Below are positions 54,651 to 64,000 of a stretch of 64,000 nucleotides of DNA, one piece after another. Position 1 is the stretch's first letter; each line of letters starts with the position of its first letter. The DNA is from Symbiodinium natans (lineage: Eukaryota > Sar > Dinophyceae > Suessiales > Symbiodiniaceae), in contig CAJNDS010000109.1 of NCBI GenBank assembly GCA_905221605.1, forward strand, positions 125,001 to 189,000, read 5' to 3'. Made by a program: the position numbers and the translations under genes. The notes under the pieces are model-generated. The model saw nothing but the letters and a program-made list of their open reading frames with translations. It was not told the DNA's origin and did not search any database.

Positions 54651-55102
54651 TCTTGGCGCCTCCAAGCCCAGCCGTTCCTGGTAGGCACGCTGAACTGCGG
54701 GGTTCGTGCGCCGCGCTGCCTGCGGCGGGAGCACTGGTCGTTGGAGGTGGCATGCAGAACAATTTGCGCCTCCGCCGACTGGACAGGATGCGGGGTGGGA
54801 GGCCGCCACATTAGACCTCACCCCATTGTCACGTTCGCAAATCCAAAGAACACTGACGAAATTGAGTAAAACTTCTGTCTCGAAGAGTACGAACGGGAAC
54901 CACGAATCATATGGGCGCCTACAGCAACTCCTGACATGTCACGCGCTCACACAGACAACTCACAGACATTAACAGATCACAGCCACCGTACACGCAGCCA
55001 GCCGCAACATGCAAACTGCAGATAATGAAATGCTTTGAGCAATTACACTCCTAAGGCCTGAATGTCGACATGCTTTTGAATAGCAAAAGGCCAGGGCATA
55101 CA

Positions 55103-55206
55103 AACGGACACACACACACACACATACGCACACACACACACACACAAAAAAAAAAAAAAGAACAAACAAACAAACAAACAAAAACAGAGAGAGAGAGAGA
55201 GACAAA
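55103..55206. repeat. Compound (CA)n / A-run / (CAAA)n / (GA)n microsatellite
   Basis: ACACAC, a 13-base A run, four copies of CAAA, then GAGAGA. It explains the Val/Cys/Leu-rich open frame on the minus strand (54969-55226). Confidence 0.95.
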
Positions 55207-55212
55207 CAATCA

Positions 55213-55365
55213 CACAACTGCAGCACCTTGCAGCAGCAGGCTCTTTCTCTCAGATCTTGGGAACCAGCGCTTGTCGGTGCGCTGAGGTTCGACAGTGCCG
55301 TCCGAGAAATGAACCGTGCTGGCTACCTGCACGCTCACGAATTCTTGTCCAGCTTGAAGATACAA
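55213..55365 (-). CDS. Coding exon without ATG, unidentified
   Basis: After CCTGAGCAG|AAG the minus strand reads KSLYLQAGQEFVSVQVASTV then HFSDGTVEPQRTDKRWFPRS and ERKSLLL up to a stop. It has beta-strand-like alternation and good codon use. A plus-strand frame (FDSAVREMNRAGYLHAHEFL) competes on the same bases. Not recognised. Confidence 0.38.
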
Positions 55366-55639
55366 ACTCTTCTGCTCAGGGAGATTGAAAGAGCGGCATG
55401 CGGGAGATCAACCCTATGAACTACTGATAACCACTGTGATATCCAGCATTCACGATGCACAAACAAAGCCGAACTATGAAGAATCCAATGACTTGAGACG
55501 CGACATCCCGGGTCAATGCCTCAAACACCCCCCCATTCATCCCACACTTCTCGAACATCCCGATACACTGCACTTGCCAAGTTGTTAGGGACCGGCTGCG
55601 GCCTTCACCTCTCAGTCCCAAACAACAGAGTCTCAACTA

Positions 55640-55870
55640 TCCGCCTTCTAAGTTTGTTGGATGCGCAGCGACTGTTTGGGAGATGGGGGAGCAAATGGCC
55701 TCTACAGCCTCCTCCTCGGCAGGCATGGCCCGAATCTGTCCGGCAGTCACCAGGACACGAGAGGAGGTCTCTAGTGACTCGAGTGGTGTCACGCGACAAG
55801 AAATGCTTGCCTGAGGGGCTGCCAGCATGTCGACATCAGGGTCTGCGACATCCTGCGGGACCTGATGCAT
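55640..55870 (-). CDS. Possible coding exon(s), unidentified
   Basis: The minus strand reads QDVADPDVDMLAAPQ then, after a possible GC donor at CCTCAG|GCAAGC, AGQIRAMPAEEEAVEAICSP and ISQTVAAHPT. The frame is open through the putative intron. No family is recognised. Confidence 0.38.
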
Positions 55871-56327
55871 GAGAAAGCCATACTGCCGACAGCGTGCGAC
55901 CATGCAGAACCTTTACAACTTAGAGTCTGCATGACTCTGCACTCTGCGTCTTGCCTCCTCTGGCACTGTTCGAGGCACTGCAAAAGCTGCAGCTATCCGG
56001 CTCACTTTTCGAAAGCGACTGGCCATGAGCCTGCCGCACGGATTTCACTGCAGTCTGCCACAAAGCTGCGGCAGCGAAAGGGAGGAGAGTCATGGAGAAA
56101 AACGGAGAAAAGGACATCCCCACACAGAAGATGACACGCGGGATGGGCTCTCAGGATCTCAGGCTGGGCTCACATGATCTTGGCCGACTGCCGCAGCTCT
56201 GCCCAGTGCAAGCCTCAGCGCGCCCCCTTTTTCAGCGAAGATTGTAGGGCCTTGTAGGGCCTTGTAGTTGTTTGCAGGGTTCGGAATTCAGCGTTTATCT
56301 AGAGGGCTTACTGTAGGGTTAGAATAG

Positions 56328-56681
56328 GTGAGGGGTGATGTGACAGGCAGCGAAGAGTGTGTCCAAGTGCGGCACTGGCTCTTCGGCGTGCCGGCGGATT
56401 CTCCTCGATGTCAACTTCCTGGCATTGCAGAAGCGATTCTGCCACTATATGACATAACGTCACATTATACCGAATTATGCCCCACAAATAGGCCTGACAA
56501 GAAGCTGGCAATATCGACGGAGTGCGTAACTACAAAAGAAGTATACGGCGCCGTCAACTTTGCACTCCAAAAGCTGCGGGGAGCTGCTCTGTGGGAGAAA
56601 TTGCCCACCAAATTTCCCAAATTTCGCTCCTCTTCCTCCTCTAGAAGTGAACTCCTCCTTCTCTCACCTCGGAAGCTTTGA
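56328..56681 (+). CDS. 117-codon plus-strand ORF, unidentified
   Basis: Reads HYTELCPTNRPDKKLAISTE then CVTTKEVYGAVNFALQKLRG and ALWEKLPTKFPKF, ending Ser/Arg/Leu-rich. Codon use is more AT-rich than in the confident minus-strand exons. Minus frames are also open but less protein-like. No domain. Could be foreign or recently inserted sequence, or chance. Confidence 0.33.
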   Translation: MRGDVTGSEECVQVRHWLFGVPADSPRCQLPGIAEAILPLYDITSHYTELCPTNRPDKKLAISTECVTTKEVYGAVNFALQKLRGAALWEKLPTKFPKFRSSSSSRSELLLLSPRKL

Positions 56682-56689
56682 GAATTCAT

Positions 56690-57300
56690 TCGCTGCCACG
56701 TCCTGAAGCTCTGGGTCACGGACTTATGCCCAACGCAGGGTTGAGCCCCGTGAAAGACTGCCTCTGTGCGGAAGCATGCTCATCAAGTACAGCACGGCTT
56801 AAGTTGCACCTCGCGCGCTCTTACAGAGGTGGCGACTGTGTCAAGGAGCTTGTTGTCTGCGATGACAAGCTCGAGGAAGAGCGAGACTGAACAAAACGCG
56901 TGTTCTCGCAAGATTGTGTGAATCCGCTCAGCACGGCTTCATTTTCATGTTGTCAGTTTCCATGCTCAACGATGTCTGCCAGCTCTGCAGACCTCGCTGG
57001 TGTCATCAGTCCCTTCACCTGCAACGGAGTGTGGAGTTTGGACAAGAGCGAAAAGAGCGAAAGAACATTGAACCATGTGCCTCTATCTGCATTGTCTGGC
57101 CTCAGCTTGACTGCGTGCGTTCTCTCTGCAGCCACTGACTCCAGAAATGCGGGATGCTTCGCCCAGCAGGGCCCAGCATCCCATCTAAGCGCCCCTGCAC
57201 TTTGATGGGCCCCAGCCTAAGAGCTGCAGCTTCCCTACTTGTAAGTGGACTGTTTAGAGGCCTTGAAGGGGAGCCCTTTTCGAAAATGCCTTTTTCGGGA
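56690..57300. other. No gene recognised
   Basis: Both strands have open frames around 57.0 kb (minus: LHTPLQVKGLMTPARSAELA; plus: DLAGVISPFTCNGVWSLDKS). Neither has a domain, and I cannot choose between them. Confidence 0.4.
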
Positions 57301-57373
57301 GAGCCCAACTCGGGTTCTCCGAAATTCTGGGCTCCCGTCGCGGGCAGTGGCACCACCGAGGAGATGCAGGAGC

Positions 57374-57655
57374 CTAGCGCTGAGTTGTCCTGTGTCCACC
57401 AAGAACTCGCTTAGAAACTCTGAGAAAATGTGAGAGGAGCTGGACTTGGACACCAAAAATCCCAAGGTCCGCATCCGTCCTCGGAGTCGGACCCGAAGTC
57501 GGAGGCCATGCGATGCCTCTGCTCTCACGAGGACTCGCAACACAGAGACACAGAGACGCAACTGCTCTTGTCAAGGTCAGAGAGACATTTTCTCCGAGCC
57601 GCATCTTGCTGGTGTGGGCAGAGATGTGGTCCAGGATGCTTCTCAGAGCCTTCAT
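57374..57655 (-). CDS. 93-codon minus-strand ORF, unidentified
   Basis: Starts MKALRSILDHISAHTSKMRL then GENVSLTLTRAVASLCLCV, helical in appearance, with less convincing sequence after codon 45, so an intron may start there. A second minus frame nearer 57300 (LSARLLHLLGGATARDGSPE) may be the next exon. Confidence 0.35.
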   Translation of the reverse strand: MKALRSILDHISAHTSKMRLGENVSLTLTRAVASLCLCVASPRESRGIAWPPTSGPTPRTDADLGIFGVQVQLLSHFLRVSKRVLGGHRTTQR

Positions 57656-57738
57656 TAATACGTATTAATACGCTCCCATTACATATTGGAGACTTTCCAT
57701 CACACACCCATATTTAATGTTGGAGTCCTTTCATCACA

Positions 57739-58212
57739 TCATATCCCACACGCCATCTCCGACGGCCTCCGCATTGAATGCAAGCTGCCTCTCGCTGGCT
57801 GTCGGTAGCGGCTGCCGGACAGCGAGCTTGCCCTTGTCCTGCGGGCTTCGGGTTGAGGTTGCCAGGGAAAAAGCACAGGGAAAAGCAAAGCCGCAGGGCA
57901 TCCGCGGGCCTGTGACCAGCGTGCTCGGTTGAGCTCCGCACGGCGTCGTGCAACTTCACGCTGCAGGTCACCGCTCACCTCCTGGGAGATCCTGGGCGTA
58001 TCATATTGCCCTATGCCATAGCCGCCCATAAGCATCCGTAGTACCATCCGACATGCGTCTGCAAATGCACCGTGAACCAGTGAACATTGGGCGACAACTG
58101 GGAGTGAACATCGAGACTTTGCCCCTTTTTTCGATTTGCCGAAGGGCTCGCGGTCAAAGCTGGCGCGATGGCCCAAGACTGCTGCAGCCATCGGCCCTAG
58201 AAGGCGCTCCAA
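57739..58212 (-). CDS. 157-codon minus-strand ORF, unidentified
   Basis: Begins near MAAAVLGHRASFDREPFGKS then KKGAKS; a later part reads GGYGIGQYDTPRISQEVSGD then LQREVARRRAELNRARWSQA, a charged helix. The last third is Arg/Ser-rich and probably not translated. Likely two exons of one gene. The family is not recognised. Confidence 0.42.
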   Translation of the reverse strand: MERLLGPMAAAVLGHRASFDREPFGKSKKGAKSRCSLPVVAQCSLVHGAFADACRMVLRMLMGGYGIGQYDTPRISQEVSGDLQREVARRRAELNRARWSQARGCPAALLFPVLFPWQPQPEARRTRASSLSGSRYRQPARGSLHSMRRPSEMACGI

Positions 58213-58449
58213 GCCTTGGAGGCTAAAGTGCTAAAGGGGGGTTACACTCAGGTACTTGGTCTTCTGTCACTTCCCATCCCAGCGAAAGCTACATAAGCTA
58301 CCGACAGTCAGGCGCCTGGACTGGACACAAAACTCGCTGCGATGCGACTACTCTTCAGGCGCGCCTTGCACAGAAGTATCTCCGTGTTTGGCCGCACCAT
58401 GTAGTCACACGGCTCCGTCTCCTATCACTCTTCAATCTTCTTCAGTACC

Positions 58450-58700
58450 GTGCACCGATGATGTTCCTGAACTACACTTGCGGGATCTTGCAGGCATGTC
58501 AGGCGAAGCGGCGAAGCATCCTCGATGCAGAGCAGGTCTGGATTCTCGGCGACTGTCCGATCCACCTCTGGTGCTTCCTCCTCTTCCTCCGGGCACAACT
58601 CCCGATGCGTGAACCCGCAGCAGACACCCAAAAACGTTCTTTTGGTGAACAGATCGGAGCAGGGTCCAGGCCTCTTCGTCCTCCATCTCATCATCCACGG
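58450..58700 (-). CDS. Acidic coding exons in two frames, unidentified
   Basis: Frame one: VDDEMEDEEAWTLLRSVHQK (about 58700-58630). Frame two: PEEEEEAPEVDRTVAENPDL then LCIEDASPLRLTCLQDPASV (about 58595-58470). The frame change between them implies a short intron or an indel. Both are Glu/Asp-rich with GAGGA codons. Confidence 0.42.
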
Positions 58701-58759
58701 CATCCTGACCAGAGGCTCTCAGGCTTGCGGCCGGACTTCCGAGGGCGGAGAACGGCTCG

Positions 58760-58921
58760 GAAGTTCAAGAACGGGGCGCACAGGAGGACAGGAGGAGCGC
58801 ATGCTAGCCCTGAGCTCCCAACATCCAGCAGATCCACCTGTGCGACGAGGGATTTTGGCGCTGCGGGCATTAAAAGGCGGAGGGCAGCGACTTCCCAATC
58901 AAGAGCTGCGAAGCATGCCAT
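58760..58921 (-). CDS. Possible coding exon, hydrophobic, unidentified
   Basis: The minus-strand reading MACFAALDWEVAALRLLMPA then APKSLVAQVDLLDVGSSGLA is leucine- and alanine-rich. A 312-codon plus-strand frame (58458-59396) runs across the whole area, but it is Arg/Ser-rich and lacks conserved patterns, so I favour the minus strand. Confidence 0.3.
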
Positions 58922-59554
58922 GCTTCACACATCCGAGCCGGAGCCGCTTCGCAAAGCACTTCGAAGGGTCGGCCTTGGTGCGAAGTCGGTCACAAGGAGC
59001 ACCTCCGTCAGACAGAGAGAGAGACAGCACACAAAAGAGGCCCCATTCGACGTGTGCTATTTCTTGAGCACCGAAGACTCACTCGACATGGTGCATCTTA
59101 CACAAAAGCAAAGAAAAAGCGATAACGGATCAGTTTTTCCCCCCCCCCCCCCTGTTTTCGGCACCTGGACCATCAGATCCTCCAGGGATAGCACAGCCAC
59201 CCGGGATCTCAACGCACTTTTGCGTTGTGGAAACGAACAGGTTCTCGAGTTCAAAGTCCAGACCTTGGAAATTTGTCCGCACTTGCTTAGGTGTCAAGGC
59301 CTGGGTATCAAGGCTTTTGGCTGTCTTGCCCACATCCGTCTATCTGGCGATCACTCAATGGAACAGTCCACACAAGGCCCACGCGGTCTCCGATAAAGAT
59401 GAAGTAGATCCTGAAGGTACCCAGTGCACAAGAAACTTGAGAAGCAAATAACGAATCAGGAAAGGGAACTATAACTAGAAGTCGCACTAAACTAAGCAGG
59501 CAAATGCAGGCATCATTCGACCCTGGCACGTGCAGATCCATCAAATCAACGCAA

Positions 59555-59737
59555 CAGGCTTTCACAGGGCTTGCAGCTCCCCCTGCCACCAAGCAACGTT
59601 CGCACGCGTTTGCCCCACCATGACTTCTCACCCACGGCGCGACGATATCTGCGAAAGAGCTGCTCGCCAGTGATCTGGCCAGGGTGGAGAGTAGAGAGTA
59701 CCGTTTGCGGATGGGCCAGGCGACAGTGCCGTTTCAT
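59555..59737 (-). CDS. Coding exon, unidentified
   Basis: The minus-strand reading STLHPGQITGEQLFRRYRRA then VGEKSWWGKRVRTLLGGRGS and CKPCES is basic and helical with good codon use. A second minus exon candidate is at about 59997-59890 (GVPLMDFAKWVGNLKPGRIV then YASPNACPHWD). They may be consecutive exons of one gene. Not recognised. Confidence 0.42.
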
Positions 59738-60318
59738 TATCCTATATGGCTGTGGCGGTCAAGGAGCCTCATCGTGCTTCGAAACCGCAAAGGACAACAT
59801 GACCACACTCCTTCGCAGGATCCAGCGCTTGCACTTCGCAGCCGCAGCATGCCGCGGCTGGTCATCAGCTGAGCAGCAGGCCAGTTCAGCCGCAGCAGCA
59901 AATCCCAGTGTGGACAGGCGTTGGGCGAGGCGTAGACTATGCGCCCTGGCTTCAAGTTCCCGACCCACTTCGCGAAGTCCATCAAAGGAACTCCCATGTC
60001 CTCAGCCCCGCTAAAAGCATGTCGCCGTAGCAGGCTACGAGTAGTTTTCTAAATTCCAGTCAGGAGACCACTGCCAAGCCACCCGCCCCAAACTCCTCCA
60101 GGCATCTGCCAGGGCTTTTCCGGCATCTTCTTGCCAGCAGGAAAGATATCACACATGCGCTGCACTCGAACATGAAGTACAACTATACATCAAAGTACCC
60201 TCGTCCTTTCCCCACTCAGCAAAGTGAGCTTCAAACTTGTGCGATCCAGGCATCTCTGACCTGATCACCCAACAAGTGCAGCAGAGTCAACATGAAAGAG
60301 TAGCAGTGTACAACGGTA

Positions 60319-60693
60319 TCAAACTTGCGGCGGCCGCAAAATACCGCCAGCCATCAAGCTCAGCCTGAAAACTGCAGACCCCGAGAGCTTTGGTGCCCCG
60401 ACGCGATCTTCGGAGCATGCAGGAGAGGCCTGGAGAAGTGCGAGGGGAACAGAAAATGACGGAGTGATCATTTTTTCTCCGACCCAATTCATGCATAGTG
60501 GCCTTTGGCAGTAGTCCGCACACATGTCAAGCTTCGCCGGCAGGTCCTCCAGAGGTACACAAAACGGCCCTCGGTCGAAACGGAAAAGCCGGGAATGCAG
60601 GAATCCAGGAGAACGGGGCTCCTTCACCTTTGACATGACCCTCGAAAGGAATGGCAGGATCTCCTTCAATCTGACCAGCCTTGGTGGGCCCAA
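60319..60693 (-). CDS. 124-codon minus-strand ORF, unidentified
   Basis: Reads RLKEILPFLSRVMSKVKEPR-like sequence, then RFDRGPFCVPLEDLPAKLDM and CADYCQRPLCMNWVGEKMI, with four cysteines in 25 residues that could be structural. The part after MITPSFS is less convincing. It lies just downstream of the next entry on the same strand and is probably the same gene. Confidence 0.42.
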   Translation of the reverse strand: MGPPRLVRLKEILPFLSRVMSKVKEPRSPGFLHSRLFRFDRGPFCVPLEDLPAKLDMCADYCQRPLCMNWVGEKMITPSFSVPLALLQASPACSEDRVGAPKLSGSAVFRLSLMAGGILRPPQV

Positions 60694-61067
60694 AACAAAT
60701 CAGTAAAAAAAAACTCTCTCGAAGCCAATTCGGTGTGAGTGATGGCAGCATTTAAGGCCTGGAAGTAAGTCTCAGCATCAATGACACCAGATGATTCACT
60801 ATCCAAAGGGGGGGGTAGCAGGGGGGAGGAGAGATGCCGACAAGCACAACGCCGAATGACTTGCGCACATGAGTTTGCGACGCCTTCATGTCGAAAAAGT
60901 TCATTGACTTGCCCAAGCTGGCCCAAGCTCTGAAGCCGATTACGGTGAGAACGGAAAAACAGCTGCCACAGCTGGCTGCCTTTGCGCTCAAGGTGACGAA
61001 AGCTCAGCGACAGGTGGTCCGGAGGCGGCCGAGCAGTCAATGTAGCGATCGCTGAGAAGCCGTCCAT
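60666..61067 (-). CDS. 133-codon minus-strand ORF with plausible start, unidentified
   Basis: Starts MDGFSAIATLTARPPPDHLS then RHLERKGSQLWQLFFRSHRN and SLGQLGQVNELFRHEGVANS: a long, charged, helical stretch without stops. After a C/P-rich segment it reads VIDAETYFQALNAAITHTEL. A second minus frame is also open inside 60752-60991. The family is not recognised. Confidence 0.42.
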   Translation of the reverse strand: MDGFSAIATLTARPPPDHLSLSFRHLERKGSQLWQLFFRSHRNRLQSLGQLGQVNELFRHEGVANSCAQVIRRCACRHLSSPLLPPPLDSESSGVIDAETYFQALNAAITHTELASREFFFTDLFWAHQGWSD

Positions 61068-61069
61068 GC

Positions 61070-61560
61070 CGCCTACAAATCACACTTGTAAGCAATCAGC
61101 CCCTCCCCCGACCCCGACCCCCCCCGACCCACCGGTCGAGCATCATGTTTCTCTACTGATCCCTCCCACGATGCATGCCCCAAAACGACCCCGAAAACCG
61201 ACCCCACCGTGGGGACCCCACCCCCTTCTTCTTCTCCTCATCGGCGAAGCTCCTGCTGGAGGGAGCTTTCACCCAGCTCGGGTGGAAGGTCCAGGCCGCA
61301 ACTTCATGAAAGTGAACAGGGCAAGGACCAATCGGTTAGGCAAAGAAGGAGAGAAGGCCAAACATGAAAGGCTTGGGCAAACAGGCGAACCCAGATGGCA
61401 CGAGAGCGGGAAAGGCCCTGGCTCACCGGTGATCCGGCACAGGGAAGGTGTCCCTGTTGATACAACACAGTTTCATATACAGCTTCGAGGATCGCAGGCC
61501 TTGACTCGTTCACCTCCAACCTTTAAACGAGAACTCCAACTGCGACTTAGAGGCTTGTCT
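61070..61560. other. No gene recognised
   Basis: A 197-codon plus-strand frame (61066-61659) starts in a CCCCGACC-rich stretch and is Pro/Arg-rich without a domain. Confidence 0.4.
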
Positions 61561-61613
61561 TCGGGTCGCTTTGCCTCAGTCTGCATACAATTGCATACAT
61601 CGTATGCAAGCAT

Positions 61614-62300
61614 TCACAGCCAGAACGTCTGCATCTGCATGTCGTTCCACGAAGGATGACAAGACGCAAAGTCTGCATGCGGCCCAGTCACGTAGTAGTC
61701 CATAAGCAACTCGAAGGCGAGGAGCACGCGCAGGCAGCAGCTTGACGAGAAAAAAAGAGAATGCTGCTGCTGCAGCCATCCTGCCAACCTTGACAGACAA
61801 GCGCAGGAACCATGCGGATTGGGCTTTGGGGGAAAGGGGCTGCACTCGTAAAGGTACACAGAAGCCCTCTTGACAAAATAAATTAAAGTACCCCTCTGAG
61901 CGTCTGGCCTTGTCCAATGGCGCGAGGCCACGTGCTCCTCCTGGAGGAGGCACGCAGACCTCATTCTTCAAAGGGGCTCCTTGCGCACACACGTTGTGCA
62001 CAAAAACGCCCTTTACAAGAGTTGTAACGGAGGACCGAATCAGAGCCTTGGCTGAGGACCGAACATCAACACGACGAGAGATCCGCTCGTCCAAACTGTG
62101 TAGTTTTCTCCCATGGGGCCGACACAGCGCTGGGTAAGCACATCCTTGAGCACTTGAGCAAACATGTGGCACTTCACGGCACTTACACCGAGGGGCCGCT
62201 GAGGTCGTGGCGTTGAGTGCTTCTAGCATGGCATGCGGCAGCCCGATGTGGAAAGCACCAGCGCCAAGCGGAGAAGTGCCTCGAAAAGGAAGAACAAGGC
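61614..62300 (-). CDS. Ankyrin-repeat gene III, C-terminal part
   Basis: Within a 319-codon minus-strand frame (62535-61576), 62284-62190 reads RGTSPLGAGAFHIGLPHAML then EALNAT, and 61987-61900 reads CVPPPGGARGLAPLDKARR. Both fit ankyrin patterns (G-T-x-PL-x-A-x-A-x-x-G; G-x-x-PLD-x-A). The frame between them is not repeat-like and should contain introns. A different frame at 61740-61614 reads LLMDYYVTGPHADFASCHPS before a TGA and is a good candidate C-terminus. Confidence 0.52.
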
Positions 62301-62754
62301 AAGGCTCTAGTGACATGGACACGGATAGCACATGAAACATGAATGCTGCCAAACTGAGCACCCGGCGGGCAAAGTGAGAGCTGGGCATGGTGTGGAAGAT
62401 GACGGCAAAGCCCATGGCAAAAGCCTGAACAGCACGCAGCTGCAGGCAAAATATGCTGCCCTCTCTTTGCCGCCGTAGAGCCCCATCCGCTAACGTCGTG
62501 GTGTTGAGCGGCTGTCCTAGGCCCGTACTGAGCAAATCTGAGCAGCACGAACCTGTGCACTTGCCCGTGGGCCCGTGGGCAACTTCACACTGGGCTCAGA
62601 AACGCTGGATCGTTCTTTGCTGAGGCAGTGTCTCTCCCCCGTGTCACACGAATCTGCTCCTGGCCAACGGTCCAACATCCAAAACTCCAAGATTCTGAGC
62701 CCTCTCCGGCACAAACACTGCCCTACGCTGCCCCTGCACCCGACCACGCGCAGA

Positions 62755-63210
62755 CCCTACACTGAAGCCCCCCAAAAACATGTCCATGAGAAATGCGAAG
62801 CCGGAGCCACCCGCAGGCTCAGCGCCCTTGTCCACATCTTCTTTGACACCTGCACCAGCTGCCCTCTCCATCCCTTCGGGCGTCGGGTTTTTTCATTCGT
62901 TCTCTTCTTTGACCTTCTTGGGAAACCAACCTATGCTTTGACCCGAAGCTGGCTGCTGCCATGCTGCCGATTGTTTCGGTTGCGGCCTCGGAGCGCAAAG
63001 TAAAGGATGCCATGCTTGACTCCATGAGGATTCAAGAAGTACACAGGAGATCTCGAAGCCACCACCCAAACGCACTCTGGGTCCCCGGCAAAATGCTTCA
63101 GTGGCAGCTCAAACCCAGGCGGCAGCGCCGACCGCTGCACCGCAAAGAGCAGAAGCGCCCCAACGTTAAAGCCTTGAAACAAATGACTTGTTATCATTCT
63201 TGGGGTTCGA
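62755..63210 (-). CDS. Coding exons upstream of ankyrin gene III, unidentified
   Basis: Three minus-strand pieces: about 63190-63075 (NVGALLLFAVQRSALPPGFE then LPLKHFAGDPE), 63025-62932 (MESSMASFTLRSEAATETIG then SMAAASFGSKH, a plausible protein start) and 62860-62760 (VDKGAEPAGGSGFAFLMDMF then LGG). Phases between them are not resolved. The first resembles an ankyrin helix pair only loosely. Confidence 0.38.
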
Positions 63211-63621
63211 GTGAAGGCTCGGCTCATGGCTTAAGGTCCCAGTTCCCCGTTTTGCAGTTCCTCGCAACTAGCTGCGAGAATGACGAGAACAGCTCAAGGC
63301 TTTTCAATGGCCAGGTAGGGCTTGTCCTTACCGGTCCTTTTTCCCTTACCCTTTGAAGTAATAGAAGGTGCGAAGGTGCGTATTCTCCCCTATTCCCCAA
63401 GACGTCTCCCCTCAAGTTGCTCTAGGGCACGCAATCGGATCAGTTCCGCTGCTTCTCCTTCATCTCGGCCATTCCTTCTCCGAAAGGGACATTCAGTCGA
63501 ACAGTGCAGAAAGGCGTCATGCTACATCTGCAACTGAGTCAAGCGAGAAGCCGCCAAAAGAGGTTCAGCGGACCTGCCAAAGCTCGCAAGTGCTGATTGC
63601 TACGCGCTACATGACGAGAAC

Positions 63622-63725
63622 TCATGAGATCTGGGCTGCGCCTTCAGAGCAGTCCATCGACAGCACTTTAGATAGCTCATCTTGCAAGGCAAGCGCCACA
63701 GCAGTGTTCTTCATCCTCGGATGAC
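63622..63725 (-). CDS. C-terminal coding exon, unidentified
   Basis: After ATCCGAG|G the minus strand reads MKNTAVALALQDELSKVLSM then DCSEGAAQIS and stops at 63622. Helical and protein-like. This looks like the end of a gene whose body lies beyond the right edge of the window. Confidence 0.42.
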
Positions 63726-64000
63726 CACAAGGTATATGACTATCTTGGAAAAAGGTACAGCGATGCAGCGGGGAATGAACAGCAACCGCTGCAATTGAGT
63801 TGCACGTTGCCAGCATCAAAATCTTGTGTGTCCACTTGTGCCGGTGCAGATCTGGCCCTCCGCTTCTTCACGTCCTGATTTCCAGTGCCAAGGTTGCCAG
63901 TAATGACATTAACGAGCGTCAGGCCAAGGCTTCAAGTTTTTTTCATGGCTGCGGCGAGGGGAGGGGGGGTGTTCCACAAGACGTTGAGTACACCAAGTTC
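63726..64000. other. Right edge, nothing recognised
   Basis: No open frame of note; a short G-run at 63960-63971. Exons of the gene ending at 63622 are expected beyond. Confidence 0.5.

Noticed and set aside
58458-59396. 312-codon plus-strand ORF
   Set aside because: Arg/Ser-rich without conserved pattern, and it overlaps several better minus-strand coding readings.
1-64000. CRISPR arrays, bacterial insertion sequences, tRNA and rRNA genes
   Set aside because: No spaced identical repeats of CRISPR size, no transposase frame, and no cloverleaf with a convincing T-arm or rRNA core was noticed on either strand. The tandem repeats have no unique spacers.

Overview
This window looks like nuclear DNA from a dinoflagellate, most likely a Symbiodiniaceae-type (coral symbiont) genome. 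The left 8.6 kb is full of the plant-type telomere unit TTTAGGG/CCCTAAA. The genes are broken into many tiny exons. When those exons are joined by aligning to known protein families, the introns mostly start with GA or GC instead of GT and end in AG, usually with AG|G at the junction, which is the hallmark of dinoflagellate splicing. There are no operons, ribosome binding sites, CRISPR arrays, insertion sequences or recognisable tRNA/rRNA genes. The species call is inference.

Layout. 1-8640: subtelomere-like DNA, with blocks of TTTAGGG in alternating orientation separated by unrelated spacers. 8640-12100: a repeat island holding palindromic AT-rich arms, a two-variant G/C-rich tandem repeat, CTTCC and AAAT microsatellites, a ~110-bp minisatellite open in three frames, and a purine tract. 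12100-15000: no secure gene. From 15 kb rightward nearly every gene I can identify lies on the minus strand: tubulin-folding cofactor B (16.5-15.3 kb), an ankyrin exon (22.4 kb), a Sec14/CRAL-TRIO lipid-transfer protein (25.3-24.3 kb), a long DUF4116-repeat protein (32.5-29.1 kb), N-acetyltransferase 9 (42.0-38.9 kb), two tandem related ankyrin genes (46.1-43.7 and 49.6-46.9 kb), a set of exons encoding a repeated 35-39 residue helical module (50.9-50.1 kb), and further ankyrin or unidentified coding exons to the right edge. This is the one-directional gene array known from dinoflagellates, here running toward the telomere-like end. Plus-strand exceptions are few: an ankyrin exon at 23.8 kb and several unidentified ORFs (33.6, 36.3, 37.8, 56.3 kb).

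The genes do not form a pathway. TBCB acts in tubulin folding, NAT9 is a GNAT-family acetyltransferase linked to microtubules in animals, and Sec14 proteins move lipids. The ankyrin and DUF4116 proteins belong to repeat families that are expanded in dinoflagellates. Most long ORFs in the window are artefacts of microsatellites, so coding calls here rest on family alignment across splice sites, not on ORF length. Exon coordinates are my reading by eye; start codons and 5' ends are generally not resolved.
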